Positions 9,578 through 18,043 are shown, counted from the stretch's first letter. The stretch: 64,000 nt of DNA from an uncultured Phycicoccus sp. (GCF_947495705.1 NZ_CANLZR010000007.1:124001-188000), one strand, 5' to 3'. The notes: generated by a model not told the origin, from the sequence alone. A program made the numbers and translations.

Positions 9578-10807
9578 TCAGGACGAGATGGCGAGCACGC
9601 GGCGGTCGTCGCGCTCGAGCAGGTGGGGCCCGCCGTGGTTCCCGACGGTGACGTGGTCCCCGCGGACCGGGGTGCGTCGGCCGTCGGGGCAGACCAGCTG
9701 GCCGCCGTCGGCGCCGACCGCGTGGAGGTCGTCGCCGAGGCGGAGCAACACCGGGGCGTCCGGACCGGCAGCGACGGCCGTGCGCCCGGCGGCCATCGCC
9801 CCGAGCACGTCACCGTCGGCGGCCAGGACCCACGTCGTCGGCGACCCAGGCGAGGCGGTGGCCGGGTCGTGGACGTCGCTGCCCCCCAGCGGCACCGGGC
9901 GGCCGGCCGCGGACCACCAGGCGAGGCAGGCCCCGTCGCTCCGGTCGGTCCACGACGAGTGCCACACCTCGGCGTGCGAGGGCGTGGCCGCCACCCCTCC
10001 CGGCTCCCGCCAGGCGCAGTCCCCGGCGACCGGGTGGTTGACCGACAGCACACCCCCGGCCCCCACGACCTGCTCGGCCCAGGCCCGCGCCGGTCGACGG
10101 AAGTCGACCCACCCGACGTCACCGAACGCGTTGGCGTGGCCGTCGGCCGTCGTCACCTCCTGCCCGGGGAGGAGGTCGATCCCGTACCGGGCGCCGACCG
10201 CCGCGAGGTGCCGGTGGTGGCTCACCGTGTTGTGGTCGGTCACCCACAGGGCGTCCAGTCCTCGCGACGCCGCGAAGGCCGCGAGCTCGTCGAGGCTCAG
10301 GCGTCCGTCGGAGTGGCGCGTGTGCGCGTGGCAGTCCGTGGCGTGCCAGCGGAACCCGCTGGGGGCGGGCAGCTCCGGTCGGGGTGGGCGCCCGGCGAAC
10401 GGGACCGGGCGCGGCGTCGGGCCGGCGTGCTCCGGCTCCACGGCACCCACCTCGACGGCGAGCGAGAAGCCGAGGCCGGCCGCCGGGACCCGGTGCAGCC
10501 CGAGCACGACCTCCCAGCGCCCCCCGGGGAGCCCCCGGTCGAGGTAGCCGGGCGTGGCGGCCGCGGGCGCGATCTCGACCACCGAGCGGGCCCCACCGGA
10601 CCAGCCACGCCAGCCCAGCGGGTCGACGAGCCCGAGGTCGAGCACGCCCGCCGGCCCGCACGACCGGTCGTAGGTGAGGACCACCCGCAGCCCAGGGCTG
10701 CCGTCCGGGACGTCGAAGCCGAGCGCCGGCCACACCGACTCCGCCCGGTCCTGCGGGGTCCACGTCCCGCGCCAGGTCGCCGCCCCCACCTGCTGGGCCG
10801 GGCTCAC
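9578..10807 (-). CDS. PHP-domain metal-dependent hydrolase (CehA/McbA type)
   Basis: A 409-aa protein in two parts. The N-terminal beta-sandwich-like region (residues ~1-150) has no recognised motif. The PHP domain (from ~165) begins DCHAHTRHSDGRLSLDEL, with LDALWVTDHNTVSHH, an LLPGQEVTT metal-ligand stretch and a late GGSDVHD. PHP proteins of this type are metal-dependent phosphoesterases or other hydrolases. In a sugar operon the substrate may be a phosphorylated or otherwise esterified sugar, but this is inference. The GTG start at 10807 overlaps the ATPase stop by 4 bases (GTGA). It sits between the importer ATPase and the alpha-mannosidase, so it is co-translated with them. Confidence 0.8.
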   Translation of the reverse strand: MSPAQQVGAATWRGTWTPQDRAESVWPALGFDVPDGSPGLRVVLTYDRSCGPAGVLDLGLVDPLGWRGWSGGARSVVEIAPAAATPGYLDRGLPGGRWEVVLGLHRVPAAGLGFSLAVEVGAVEPEHAGPTPRPVPFAGRPPRPELPAPSGFRWHATDCHAHTRHSDGRLSLDELAAFAASRGLDALWVTDHNTVSHHRHLAAVGARYGIDLLPGQEVTTADGHANAFGDVGWVDFRRPARAWAEQVVGAGGVLSVNHPVAGDCAWREPGGVAATPSHAEVWHSSWTDRSDGACLAWWSAAGRPVPLGGSDVHDPATASPGSPTTWVLAADGDVLGAMAAGRTAVAAGPDAPVLLRLGDDLHAVGADGGQLVCPDGRRTPVRGDHVTVGNHGGPHLLERDDRRVLAISS

Positions 10808-11889
10808 GGCTCGATCAGCGCACCGTCCTCGTCGGCGCGGTAGAGGAGCACGCGGTCGGTCTGGGGGCGCAGGCCCAGGGGGTCGCCGACCTGCGGCTCC
10901 AGGCCCTCGGGGAGGACCGCCCGGAGCTGACGGCCCCCGGCCTCCACGGTCACCAGGACGGTGACCCCGAGGTTCTCGACGGCGGCGACGGTGCCGGCCA
11001 CGACGTCGCCGTCGGCATCCTCCGGCCCCTGGGCGCCGACGTACTCGGGCCGGATGCCCCACACGACGCGCTCGCCGTCGGGGAGGTGGCGATGCGAAGG
11101 GGGCACCGGCAGGGCCAGGCCGCCCCCGACGTCGACCCGCCCGTCGACGAGGTCGCCCTCGAGGAGGTTCATCGGCGTCGCGCCGATGAAGTTGGCGACG
11201 AAGAGGCTCCCCGGCCGCTGGAAGACCTCGCGCGGCGTGCCGACCTGCCGGATGCGCCCGGCCTCCATGACGGCCATCCGGTCCGACATCGCCAGCGCCT
11301 CCGCCTGGTCGTGCGTGACGAACACGGTCGTCACCCCGAGCCGGCGCTGCAGCTGCTTGAGGAAGGTGCGGGCCTCGAGGCGCAGCCGGGCGTCGAGGTT
11401 CGACAGCGGCTCGTCGAAGAGGAACACCTGCGGGTGGCAGGCGATCGCGCGGGCGAGCGCGACGCGCTGCTGCTGGCCGCCCGAGAGCTGCGCCGGCCGC
11501 CGCTCGAGCAGCTGCCCGAGGCTCAGCGGGTCCGCGGTCCTGGCGGCGCGGTCGGCCCGCTCGGCCTTGCCGACCTTCTGGATCCGCAACGGGTAGGCGA
11601 TGTTCTCGGTGACCGTCATGTGCGGGAACAGCGCGTAGTCCTGGAAGACCATCGCGACGTCACGCTCGCCCGGGTCGAGGGTCGTGACGTCACGGTCGTC
11701 GATCCGGATGAACCCCTCCGTCGCGGCTTCGAGCCCGGCGAGGGTGCGCAGCAGCGTCGTCTTCCCACAGCCCGAGGGCCCGAGGAGTGCGAAGAACTCG
11801 CCGTCCGCGATGGTGAGGTCGACGCCGTCGACGCCGCGGACGCCGTTCGGGTACTGCTTGACGAGGTCGGTGAGCTCGACGGTTGCCAT
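10804..11889 (-). CDS. Sugar ABC transporter ATP-binding protein (MalK/UgpC-like, with TOBE)
   Basis: A 361-aa import ATPase. It shows Walker A GPSGCGKTT (~37), Q-loop VFQDYALFPHM, signature LSGGQQQRVALARA, Walker B VFLFDEPLSNLD and H-loop VFVTHDQ. A C-terminal TOBE/OB regulatory region (about residues 235-361) includes VWGIRPEYVG. The ATG at 11889 overlaps the permease stop by one base (TGATG). The dedicated ATPase inside the operon is notable, since many actinobacterial sugar importers share one MsiK-type ATPase encoded elsewhere. It energises the two permeases at 11889-13690 with the binding protein at 13665-15092. Confidence 0.95.
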   Translation of the reverse strand: MATVELTDLVKQYPNGVRGVDGVDLTIADGEFFALLGPSGCGKTTLLRTLAGLEAATEGFIRIDDRDVTTLDPGERDVAMVFQDYALFPHMTVTENIAYPLRIQKVGKAERADRAARTADPLSLGQLLERRPAQLSGGQQQRVALARAIACHPQVFLFDEPLSNLDARLRLEARTFLKQLQRRLGVTTVFVTHDQAEALAMSDRMAVMEAGRIRQVGTPREVFQRPGSLFVANFIGATPMNLLEGDLVDGRVDVGGGLALPVPPSHRHLPDGERVVWGIRPEYVGAQGPEDADGDVVAGTVAAVENLGVTVLVTVEAGGRQLRAVLPEGLEPQVGDPLGLRPQTDRVLLYRADEDGALIEP

Positions 11890-12716
11890 CAGCCCTTGAT
11901 CCCTCCTTGGAACGAGAAGCCGTAGCGGCGGTTGACGACGAGGTAGAGCAGCACGACCGGGATCGAGTACACGAGCGCGAAGGTCGAGATGAGGGCGAAG
12001 TCCGGTTGCCCGCCGGCGTCGTAGAACGTGTACATGACGACGGCGGCGGGCTGCTTCGACGGGTTGGCGAGGAGCACGTAGGGGACGAGGAAGTTGCCCC
12101 AGACCTGGACGAGCGCCCACACCCCCACCGTCGCCATCCCCGGGCGGATCACCGGCAGGACGACGTGCCCGAGGATCTGCAGCGGCTTGGCCCCGAACAC
12201 CCGCGCGGACTCCTCGTAGGAGCGCGGGATGCCGTCGACGAAGTCCTTGAGCATGAAGACGGCCGCCGGCAGGAGCCCGCCGGTGAGGACGAGGATGACG
12301 CCGGTGTGGCGGTCGATGAGGTTCAGCTGGAACAACATGAGGAAGATCGGGACCATCGCGGCCGTGCCCGTGACGATCGAGGACAGCAGGAGCAGGGCGT
12401 ACAGCAGCTGGTCGCGCCCGGGGACGCGCACCCGGCTCAGGGCATAGGCGGCGAGGGCGGCGAGCCCGATCACGAGCAGCGACGAGCCGCCCGCGAGCAG
12501 GATGCTGTTGCGGATGGACGGCCACACCTGGGGGTTCTCGGCGAGCTTCGCGAAGTTGCCGAGGGTCGGCGTCGAGAAGCGGACGCTGTAGGTCGGGTTC
12601 TTCGTGAAGGGCGTCAGGACGAGCCACAGCAGGGGCAGCGCGAAGAACACGACGAGGGTGCAGACGGCGGTGTAGGCCCCGATCCGGCCGACGACACCGC
12701 GGACGACGGGGTTCAC
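11889..12716 (-). CDS. Sugar ABC transporter permease, MalG type
   Basis: A 275-aa inner-membrane permease with about six hydrophobic helices. The first is at residues ~12-34. The ATPase-contacting EAA loop region reads YEESARVFGAKPLQILGHVVLPVIRPG. The sequence ends FSFQGGIKG, typical of MalG/UgpE-like proteins. Its GTG start at 12716 overlaps the stop of the first permease (GTGA). It forms the membrane channel with the MalF-type partner. Confidence 0.94.
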   Translation of the reverse strand: MNPVVRGVVGRIGAYTAVCTLVVFFALPLLWLVLTPFTKNPTYSVRFSTPTLGNFAKLAENPQVWPSIRNSILLAGGSSLLVIGLAALAAYALSRVRVPGRDQLLYALLLLSSIVTGTAAMVPIFLMLFQLNLIDRHTGVILVLTGGLLPAAVFMLKDFVDGIPRSYEESARVFGAKPLQILGHVVLPVIRPGMATVGVWALVQVWGNFLVPYVLLANPSKQPAAVVMYTFYDAGGQPDFALISTFALVYSIPVVLLYLVVNRRYGFSFQGGIKG

Positions 12717-13690
12717 GCGGCGTCCTCCTTCTTGGTCCGCAGCACCCGCAGGTAGAAGACGGCGATGACGAGGTTCGCCAGCAGCAGGAGCAGCGAGATC
12801 GCCGAGCCGTAGCCGAGGTCGCCGCCGATGATGGCCTCCCGGTAGATGTAGACGGGCAGGATCTCGCTGGCCCCGTTGGGGCCGCCGCCGGTCAGCAGGT
12901 AGGGCGAGAAGTCGTTGAACGTCCAGAGCGTGATGAGCAGCGTGTTCGTGAGGACGTGCCGCTTGACGGTCGGGAGGACGACGTCGCGCAGCTGCTGCCA
13001 GCCGCGGGCCCCCGACATCCGGGCCACCTCCAGGTGCGAGCGCGGCACCGTGTTGAGCGCCGCGCTGTAGAGGAGCATCGAGAACGCCGCACCCCGCCAG
13101 ATGTTGAAGATGACGATGACGAGCATCGGGTGGTCCAGGACCCACGCCTGGCCCGAGGTGTCGAGGATCGCGTTGAGGGTGCCGGCCCGGCGGTCGAGCA
13201 GCGCCTGCCAGAGGAACGCGACGACCGACCCCGGGAGGATCCACGCGAGCAGCACGAGGATGGTCAGGGCCGGCCGGACGAACCGGTGGGCCGAGCGGAG
13301 GTACCAGGCCAGCAGGAAGCCCAGGATGTTCTGCCCGATGACCGCGGACCCGCCGACGTAGAGCAGGGTGAGGTAGAGGGACCGGTGGAACCCGGGGTCG
13401 CCGAGCGCCTCGACGTAGTTCCCGAGCCCGACGAAGACGGGCTCCTTCGCGCCGGACCCGCTCAGGCTGTAGTCGAGCAGCCCGAGGTAGATCGTCCAGA
13501 TGGCCGGGAAGACGAGGAAGATCCCGATGACGACCAGGGCCGGGGCGACGAACCCGAGGGCCCGGCCCCGCCCCAGCCCGGCGACGTCCTGGTCCTGTCT
13601 CGCCGTCCGCGCGGGTGCGGGCGCCCCGACGTCGGGGGGCCGGGCGTCGGTCCCCGGCCGCGGCTCAGCCGCCGGCGACGCGGTCGGCAC
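12713..13690 (-). CDS. Sugar ABC transporter permease, MalF type
   Basis: A 325-aa permease with a low-complexity cytoplasmic N-terminus (~45 residues), then about six transmembrane helices starting GFVAPALVVIGIFLVFP. The EAA motif reads LEVARMSGARGWQQLRDVVLPTVKRH. I placed the start at the GTG at 13690 because GAGAAGG lies 6 bases ahead of it. This overlaps the binding-protein gene by 26 bases. An in-frame codon at 13747 would give a longer overlap and an Arg-rich leader. No other good start exists between the binding-protein stop and the first helix. Confidence 0.9.
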   Translation of the reverse strand: MPTASPAAEPRPGTDARPPDVGAPAPARTARQDQDVAGLGRGRALGFVAPALVVIGIFLVFPAIWTIYLGLLDYSLSGSGAKEPVFVGLGNYVEALGDPGFHRSLYLTLLYVGGSAVIGQNILGFLLAWYLRSAHRFVRPALTILVLLAWILPGSVVAFLWQALLDRRAGTLNAILDTSGQAWVLDHPMLVIVIFNIWRGAAFSMLLYSAALNTVPRSHLEVARMSGARGWQQLRDVVLPTVKRHVLTNTLLITLWTFNDFSPYLLTGGGPNGASEILPVYIYREAIIGGDLGYGSAISLLLLLANLVIAVFYLRVLRTKKEDAA

Positions 13691-15092
13691 CGACGGCCTT
13701 CTCGAGCGAGCGCTGGTAGGTCCGCGCGGCCTCGTCCGGGGCCGCACCGCCCACGACGTCCGCGGTCGCCTGCTGGATGGCGAGCGAGACCTCGTTGTAC
13801 TTCTCGTCCGAGGGCCGGTAGGTCGTGATGGGCAGCACCTCCTCGGAGATGAAGCTGAGCAGCGGGTCGTCGGCCAGCGTCTCGGCGTTGACGTCGTTGC
13901 GGGCCGAGATGCGGATCTGGGCCTCGGACAGCGCGGTCTGCATCTCCGCCGACGCCATGAACGCCATGAGCTCCCACGCCTGCTGCGGGTACTGCGTCTT
14001 GGGGCTGATCATCCAGCCCGCGCCGCCGGACACGCTGACGAAGTCCTGCCCGTCGACGCCGGCGCCCGGGGTCTTCGCGGGGATCTTCGCCCAGCCGACG
14101 ACCTCGTCCCGGTCCGGCATCGAGGTGGCGCCGCAGTCGTCCTCGCTCGGGCAGATGACCGACCGCCAGAAGTAGTCGCCCTCGGCGAGGATGCCGATCC
14201 TGCCCTCGGCGAACTCGGCGAAGGACTGGTCGCGGCCCGCCTTGTCCTGCTGCATGCGCGGGTCACCGAGCCCCTCGCCGTAGACGGTCCGGTAGAAGCC
14301 GAGCACGTCGGTCACCCCGGGGGTCGCCCCCTGCCAGGTGCCGGCCGCCTCGTCGTAGAGCGGGCTGCCGGTGCCGGCGAGGAGCGGCAGGAAGCCCTGG
14401 GCCGTCGTCGCCTCGCCCATCGGCACCCCGGCGTTGATCTGGATCGGGGTGACCCCGTCGAGCTTCTTCAGGGCCCGGCCCGCGGTGAGCACGTCCTCCC
14501 ACGAGGTCGGCTGCCAGTCGGCCGGCAGCCCGGCCTTCTCGAGGAGGGTCTTGTTGAGGTAGAGCACGCGGCCGTCGGTGCCGTTCGGGATGCCGTACCG
14601 CTCCCCCTTGAACGACATGTTCTGCTGCACCGACTCCGAGATCTGGCTCCACCCGTCCCAGCCGGCCGCGGCCTCGCCGACGACGTCGTCCAGGGGCTGC
14701 ACGTAGCCGGCCGCGGCGAGCTCCCCGAGCCAGATGCCGTCGGCGGCGAACACGTCCGAACCGCTGCCGGTCCGCAGGTTCAGCTCGAGCTTGGTCTTGT
14801 ACTGCTCGTCCTCGACGCCCGCGCCGTTGAAGGTGACGTCGGCCGTCACGCCCTTGGCCTTCTGCTGCTCGACGAACGCCGGGATGACGGTGTCCTCGAT
14901 CCAGGCGGCCTCGGCGGCGTTCTTGCCACCCTTGATGTCGTTGGCGCTGATGACGAGGGTGACGTTCTTCGCGTCGGCGTTCGCGTCGGGGTCGGCCGCG
15001 GGACCGGAGTCCTTGGCCCCCACACAGCCGGTGAGCAGGGTCGCGGCCGCGATGCCGAGAACGGCGGCGCGGCTCGGGCGTGATGGTCGCAT
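13665..15092 (-). CDS. Sugar ABC transporter substrate-binding lipoprotein
   Basis: A 475-aa extracellular binding protein. The signal peptide RPSRAAVLGIAAATLLTGC ends in a lipobox (LLTGC), so Cys-21 should be lipidated and anchor it to the outer face of the membrane. The mature part has the family-1 solute-binding layout, with VTLVISANDIKGG near its start and PNGTDGRVLYLNKTLLEKAG in the hinge region. It is the first gene of the operon that ends with the GH38 alpha-mannosidase, so mannose-containing oligosaccharides are a likely ligand (inferred). The ATG at 15092 is chosen because the signal peptide starts there. An inverted repeat at 15176-15209 is a candidate operator for the operon. Confidence 0.93.
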   Translation of the reverse strand: MRPSRPSRAAVLGIAAATLLTGCVGAKDSGPAADPDANADAKNVTLVISANDIKGGKNAAEAAWIEDTVIPAFVEQQKAKGVTADVTFNGAGVEDEQYKTKLELNLRTGSGSDVFAADGIWLGELAAAGYVQPLDDVVGEAAAGWDGWSQISESVQQNMSFKGERYGIPNGTDGRVLYLNKTLLEKAGLPADWQPTSWEDVLTAGRALKKLDGVTPIQINAGVPMGEATTAQGFLPLLAGTGSPLYDEAAGTWQGATPGVTDVLGFYRTVYGEGLGDPRMQQDKAGRDQSFAEFAEGRIGILAEGDYFWRSVICPSEDDCGATSMPDRDEVVGWAKIPAKTPGAGVDGQDFVSVSGGAGWMISPKTQYPQQAWELMAFMASAEMQTALSEAQIRISARNDVNAETLADDPLLSFISEEVLPITTYRPSDEKYNEVSLAIQQATADVVGGAAPDEAARTYQRSLEKAVGADRVAGG

Positions 15093-15175
15093 CGTTGCGG
15101 ATCCTCCCGGAGGGGCGGGCCGGCGGTCACCGGCCACGGGCCGCTGCTGGCCCGTCGGTGACGACCTTTGCACAG

Positions 15176-15209
15176 AAAGTCACACTAATGATCCCAAGCG
15201 TGTCACTTT
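15176..15209. promoter_or_regulatory. Imperfect inverted repeat upstream of the mannoside operon
   Basis: Ten-base arms AAAGTCACAC (15176-15185) and GTGTCACTTT (15200-15209) match at 9 of 10 positions across a 14-base spacer. The site is 84 bases upstream of the binding-protein start and about 115 bases from the divergent Pit start. It would suit a dimeric sugar repressor; no regulator gene lies in this operon. Nothing else is recognisable in the 230-base divergent gap. Confidence 0.5.
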
Positions 15210-15322
15210 TTGACGACCTGACCGGGGCGGGGAGGGCGGGCGTGACCTCGGCCGGCGCTCCGGTTCGGGGCGGCGAGGCCGCGGCTTGGTGAATGTTCCC
15301 CGACACCGCACACTGTTCCCTC

Positions 15323-16549
15323 GTGGACGCAGCAACCATCATCCTCGCGCTCGTCATCGTGACCGCGCTGGCCTTCGACTTCACGAACGGCTTTCACGAC
15401 ACGGCGAACGCCATGGCGGCGTCCATCTCGACGGGGGCCCTGGCACCCAAGGTCGCGGTCGGGCTGTCGGCGGTGCTCAACCTCGTGGGCGCGTTCCTGT
15501 CGGTCGAGGTCGCGCTCACCGTGTCCAACGCCGTCATCAAGATCCAGGACGCGGACGGGGCCCCCCGCCCCGAGCTCCTCAGCGATGGCGGGTCGGCGCT
15601 GCTGCTCATCATCCTGGCCGGGCTCGTCGGCGGCATCGTCTGGAACCTGTTCACCTGGCTGCTGGGCCTGCCCTCGAGCTCGTCGCACGCGCTGCTCGGG
15701 GGGCTCACCGGGGCGGGTGCCGCCGGACTTGGGTTCGCCGGGGTCAAGTGGACCGGCGACGGGACCAAGCTCGACGGGGTCGTCGGCAAGATCCTGCTGC
15801 CCTCGCTGCTGTCGCCGATCGTCGCGATGGCCGTCGCGTTCGTCGGCTGCTGGCTCGTGCACCGCGTCACCCGGTCGGTCATGCACCGGCTCGAGGAGCG
15901 GCACTTCCGGTGGGGCCAGATCGGCAGCGCGTCGCTCGTCTCGATCGCGCACGGCACCAACGACGCCCAGAAGACGATGGGCGTCATGACCCTCGCCCTC
16001 ATCGCGAGCGGCCACTGGGAGCGCACCGACGCTGTGCCCCTGTGGGTCAAGCTGTCCGCGGCCATTGCGATCGCCCTCGGCACCTACATCGGCGGGTGGC
16101 GCATCATCCGCACCCTCGGCAAGGGGCTGGTCGACATCACCCCGCGGCAGGGCCTGTCCAGCGACGGCTCGACCGCAGCCGTGCTCCTGGCGGCCAGCCA
16201 CCTCGGCTTCGCCCTGTCGACGACCCACGTCGCCACCGGGTCGGTGCTCGGCGGTGGCCTGGGCCGCGGCACGCACGTCCGGTGGGCGACCGCAGGGCGC
16301 ATGGTCGTCGCGTGGGCGATGACCTTCCCGATCGCGGCCGGCATGGGCGCGCTCATGTGGTGGGCCGGCCACACCCTGGGGGGCCTCACCGGCGCGGTGC
16401 TCATCTTCACGATCCTGTGTGCCGCGGCGGGCTGGATGTACCACCGGTCCCGCCTCCAGCACGTGGGTGCGCACAACGTCAACGCCGAGTGGGACCGCCC
16501 CAAGGACGTCCTCGACCAGCACGCCCCCACCAAGACCCCCACCCACTGA
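15323..16549 (+). CDS. pit: Low-affinity inorganic phosphate transporter, PiT family
   Basis: A 408-aa membrane protein that imports phosphate (as metal-phosphate with protons). Both PiT signatures are present: FDFTNGFHDTANAMA near the N-terminus (~residue 17) and SIAHGTNDAQKTMGVM at ~210. About ten hydrophobic helices are spread along the chain, and a short Pro-rich tail follows. Family members begin about eight residues before the first helix core, which favours the GTG at 15323 (VDAATIILALVI); an ATG at 15293 would add ten residues. No strong ribosome site precedes either. A small membrane protein gene follows after 14 bases, where other bacteria often have a DUF47 PhoU-like gene upstream. 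Confidence 0.95.
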   Translation: MDAATIILALVIVTALAFDFTNGFHDTANAMAASISTGALAPKVAVGLSAVLNLVGAFLSVEVALTVSNAVIKIQDADGAPRPELLSDGGSALLLIILAGLVGGIVWNLFTWLLGLPSSSSHALLGGLTGAGAAGLGFAGVKWTGDGTKLDGVVGKILLPSLLSPIVAMAVAFVGCWLVHRVTRSVMHRLEERHFRWGQIGSASLVSIAHGTNDAQKTMGVMTLALIASGHWERTDAVPLWVKLSAAIAIALGTYIGGWRIIRTLGKGLVDITPRQGLSSDGSTAAVLLAASHLGFALSTTHVATGSVLGGGLGRGTHVRWATAGRMVVAWAMTFPIAAGMGALMWWAGHTLGGLTGAVLIFTILCAAAGWMYHRSRLQHVGAHNVNAEWDRPKDVLDQHAPTKTPTH

Positions 16550-16563
16550 GCGAAGGAGCCACG

Positions 16564-16872
16564 ATGCGCAGTCTCGAACTCGCCCTCCTCGGCGCCGGCA
16601 AGGTCCTCTTCGCGGGCCTCGTCTTCGGGGCCGGACTCCCCGTCGTCTACGCCCTCGCGATGCGCGCCCTCACCATCGGCTCCTCCACGGTCGTCGACGA
16701 CGGCGGGCGGGCGCACACCCAGCCCAGCACGCTCGGGCGGGCCCTGGCCGGCCTGCTCATCGCGCTCATCGTCGGAGGCGTCGTGCTCGGTCTCGTCCTC
16801 ATCGTCGCGAGCGGCTTCGGCAAGGCCGTCAGCTTCGAGCACGTCATCCCGACCATCGTCGACGAGAAGTGA
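16564..16872 (+). CDS. Small two-helix membrane protein following pit
   Basis: A 102-aa hypothetical protein with two clear hydrophobic segments (residues ~8-35 and ~60-85), separated by a polar stretch DDGGRAHTQPST. The C-terminus reads FGKAVSFEHVIPTIVDEK. The ATG at 16564 has a GGAG-like ribosome site (GAAGGAGCC) and lies 14 bases after pit, so the genes are probably co-transcribed. This suggests an accessory role at the membrane, but no function is recognised. Confidence 0.85.
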   Translation: MRSLELALLGAGKVLFAGLVFGAGLPVVYALAMRALTIGSSTVVDDGGRAHTQPSTLGRALAGLLIALIVGGVVLGLVLIVASGFGKAVSFEHVIPTIVDEK

Positions 16873-16880
16873 GCCGTTCG

Positions 16881-17468
16881 ATGCCCCAGCTGTCCCACTC
16901 GGTCCTCGGCCACATCCGGGCCGGCTTCCCCGACGGCGTCCCGGACGCCGAGGCGGCCGCCCTGAGCGCCGTCCTGCAGGAACGCCTCGGCACCGCCGCC
17001 GCCCACGACGTCCTGCGCACGCTCGCCGCCGAGGGACTGCTGTCCGGCACCGCCCTGCGGGCACTGGTGCCCGAGGACACGCAGGTCCGACAGGTGTCCG
17101 CCAAGCTCGTCCTGGGCGGCTGGCCGCTGAGCGGGCTCGAGGAGGACGAGGAGGCGCCTCCGCACGAGGGCAGCCCCCTCGCGCGCATCGTCAACTGGCT
17201 CCGCGAGGGCTACCCCGGCGGGGTGCCCGACCACGACTACGTCCCGCTGCTCGCCCTCCTGGAGCGGCGCCTCACCCGCTCGGAGGTCAAGAAGGTCGCG
17301 AAGGCGCTGCGCCGTGCCGACGTCAGCCCCGCGGGCCCGCGTGACATCGCCGCCGCCATCACGTCCTACACCCACACCGACCCGAGCGACGAGGACCTGC
17401 GCCGGGTGCGCGCCCAGCTCGCGAAGAAGGGCTGGCCCGTGGAGTTCCCCGACCCCGACCTGCCCTAG
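16881..17468 (+). CDS. Tandem DUF3349 protein
   Basis: A 195-aa soluble protein built from two similar helical modules. The first (residues ~8-78) contains LGHIRAGFPDGVPDAEAAAL and ends KLVLGGWPL. The second (~95-193) contains IVNWLREGYPGGVPDHDYVP and ends QLAKKGWPVEFPDPDLP. Both match DUF3349, a family best known in mycobacteria as ~100-aa single-domain proteins of unknown function; the duplication here makes a double-length version. It starts 8 bases after the small membrane protein gene, in the same transcriptional unit as pit. Its stop codon lies at the start of a 30-bp direct repeat. Confidence 0.88.
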   Translation: MPQLSHSVLGHIRAGFPDGVPDAEAAALSAVLQERLGTAAAHDVLRTLAAEGLLSGTALRALVPEDTQVRQVSAKLVLGGWPLSGLEEDEEAPPHEGSPLARIVNWLREGYPGGVPDHDYVPLLALLERRLTRSEVKKVAKALRRADVSPAGPRDIAAAITSYTHTDPSDEDLRRVRAQLAKKGWPVEFPDPDLP

Positions 17469-17526
17469 CGCTGGCCTCCGGCCCGGGTGCGGACACAGCG
17501 CTGGCCTCCGGCCCGGGTGCGGACAC
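17467..17526. repeat. Perfect 30-bp direct repeat, two copies
   Basis: Copies at 17467-17496 and 17497-17526 are identical and contiguous (AGCGCTGGCCTCCGGCCCGG then 10 more bases). The first two bases of copy 1 are the last two of the DUF3349 TAG stop codon. Each copy can also form a GGCCTCCGGCC-type internal fold. A recent slip duplication is likely. Confidence 0.95.
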
Positions 17527-17529
17527 AGA

Positions 17530-17563
17530 GACGCCCGTCCGGCTTCCCTCACGGACGGGCGTC
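17530..17563. terminator. Bidirectional terminator between convergent genes
   Basis: Perfect 11-base arms GACGCCCGTCC (17530-17540) and GGACGGGCGTC (17553-17563) flank a 12-base loop. They sit between the convergent DUF3349 and DUF3263 genes, so the hairpin can act on both transcripts. Confidence 0.88.
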
Positions 17564-17584
17564 ACTGGTCCTGGTGGCCGCGGG

Positions 17585-17878
17585 TCAGGGCTCCATCCCG
17601 AGGCGGCGGGCCGAGCGGGCGCGCTGGCGGCTGGCCCGGAGCCGGCGCAGGCGCTTGACGAGCATCGGGTCGTGGGCCATCGCGACCTGGCTGTCGATGA
17701 GGGAGTTGAGCACCTGGTAGTACCGGGTGGAGCTCATGTCGAAGAGCTCCTTGATCGCGGTCTCCTTGGAGCCGGCGTACTTCCACCACTGGCGCTCGAA
17801 GGCCAGGATCTCGCGGTCGCGCTCGGACAGGTCCGGGGCGAGAACGGCGGTGCTGGCGTGATCGGAGGCGGCGCTCAC
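17585..17878 (-). CDS. DUF3263 protein (small helix-turn-helix-like)
   Basis: A 97-aa soluble protein with the DUF3263 signature LSERDREILAFERQWWKYAGSKETAIKEL, followed by FDMSSTRYYQVLNSLIDSQVA and a basic tail RLRRLRASRQRARSARRLG. The fold resembles a small HTH protein of sigma-factor region 4 style, and the tail could contact DNA; the function is not established. I chose the GTG at 17878 (VSAASDH), the usual family length; an alternative start at 17953 falls inside an inverted repeat. Confidence 0.88.
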   Translation of the reverse strand: MSAASDHASTAVLAPDLSERDREILAFERQWWKYAGSKETAIKELFDMSSTRYYQVLNSLIDSQVAMAHDPMLVKRLRRLRASRQRARSARRLGMEP

Positions 17879-17935
17879 GGTGTGGTCTGGGCCCTTCGGT
17901 CTCGTCGTGCGGTGGTCCCCCGAGTCTATCGGAGA

Positions 17936-17955
17936 GAATGACACTCGTGTCATTC
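17936..17955. promoter_or_regulatory. Inverted repeat GAATGACAC-TC-GTGTCATTC
   Basis: Perfect 9-base arms with a 2-base spacer lie 58 bases upstream of the DUF3263 start. It is the best candidate operator in the 165-base gap between this gene and the decarboxylase. The cognate regulator is unknown; self-binding by the DUF3263 protein is one option. Confidence 0.55.
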
Positions 17956-18043
17956 CCTTCGGCCGGATGCTGCGTGTCGGCTGGACACATCACAGCGCAC
18001 CCAACTCACGAGTCACATCCGCCTCAGCCGCCCCAGCCGGGGG

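Noticed and set aside
10804-12627. 607-codon frame starting upstream of the sugar ATPase
   Set aside because: The first part is a shadow of the MalG-type permease; the ATPase begins at 11889 with MATVELTDLVKQY.
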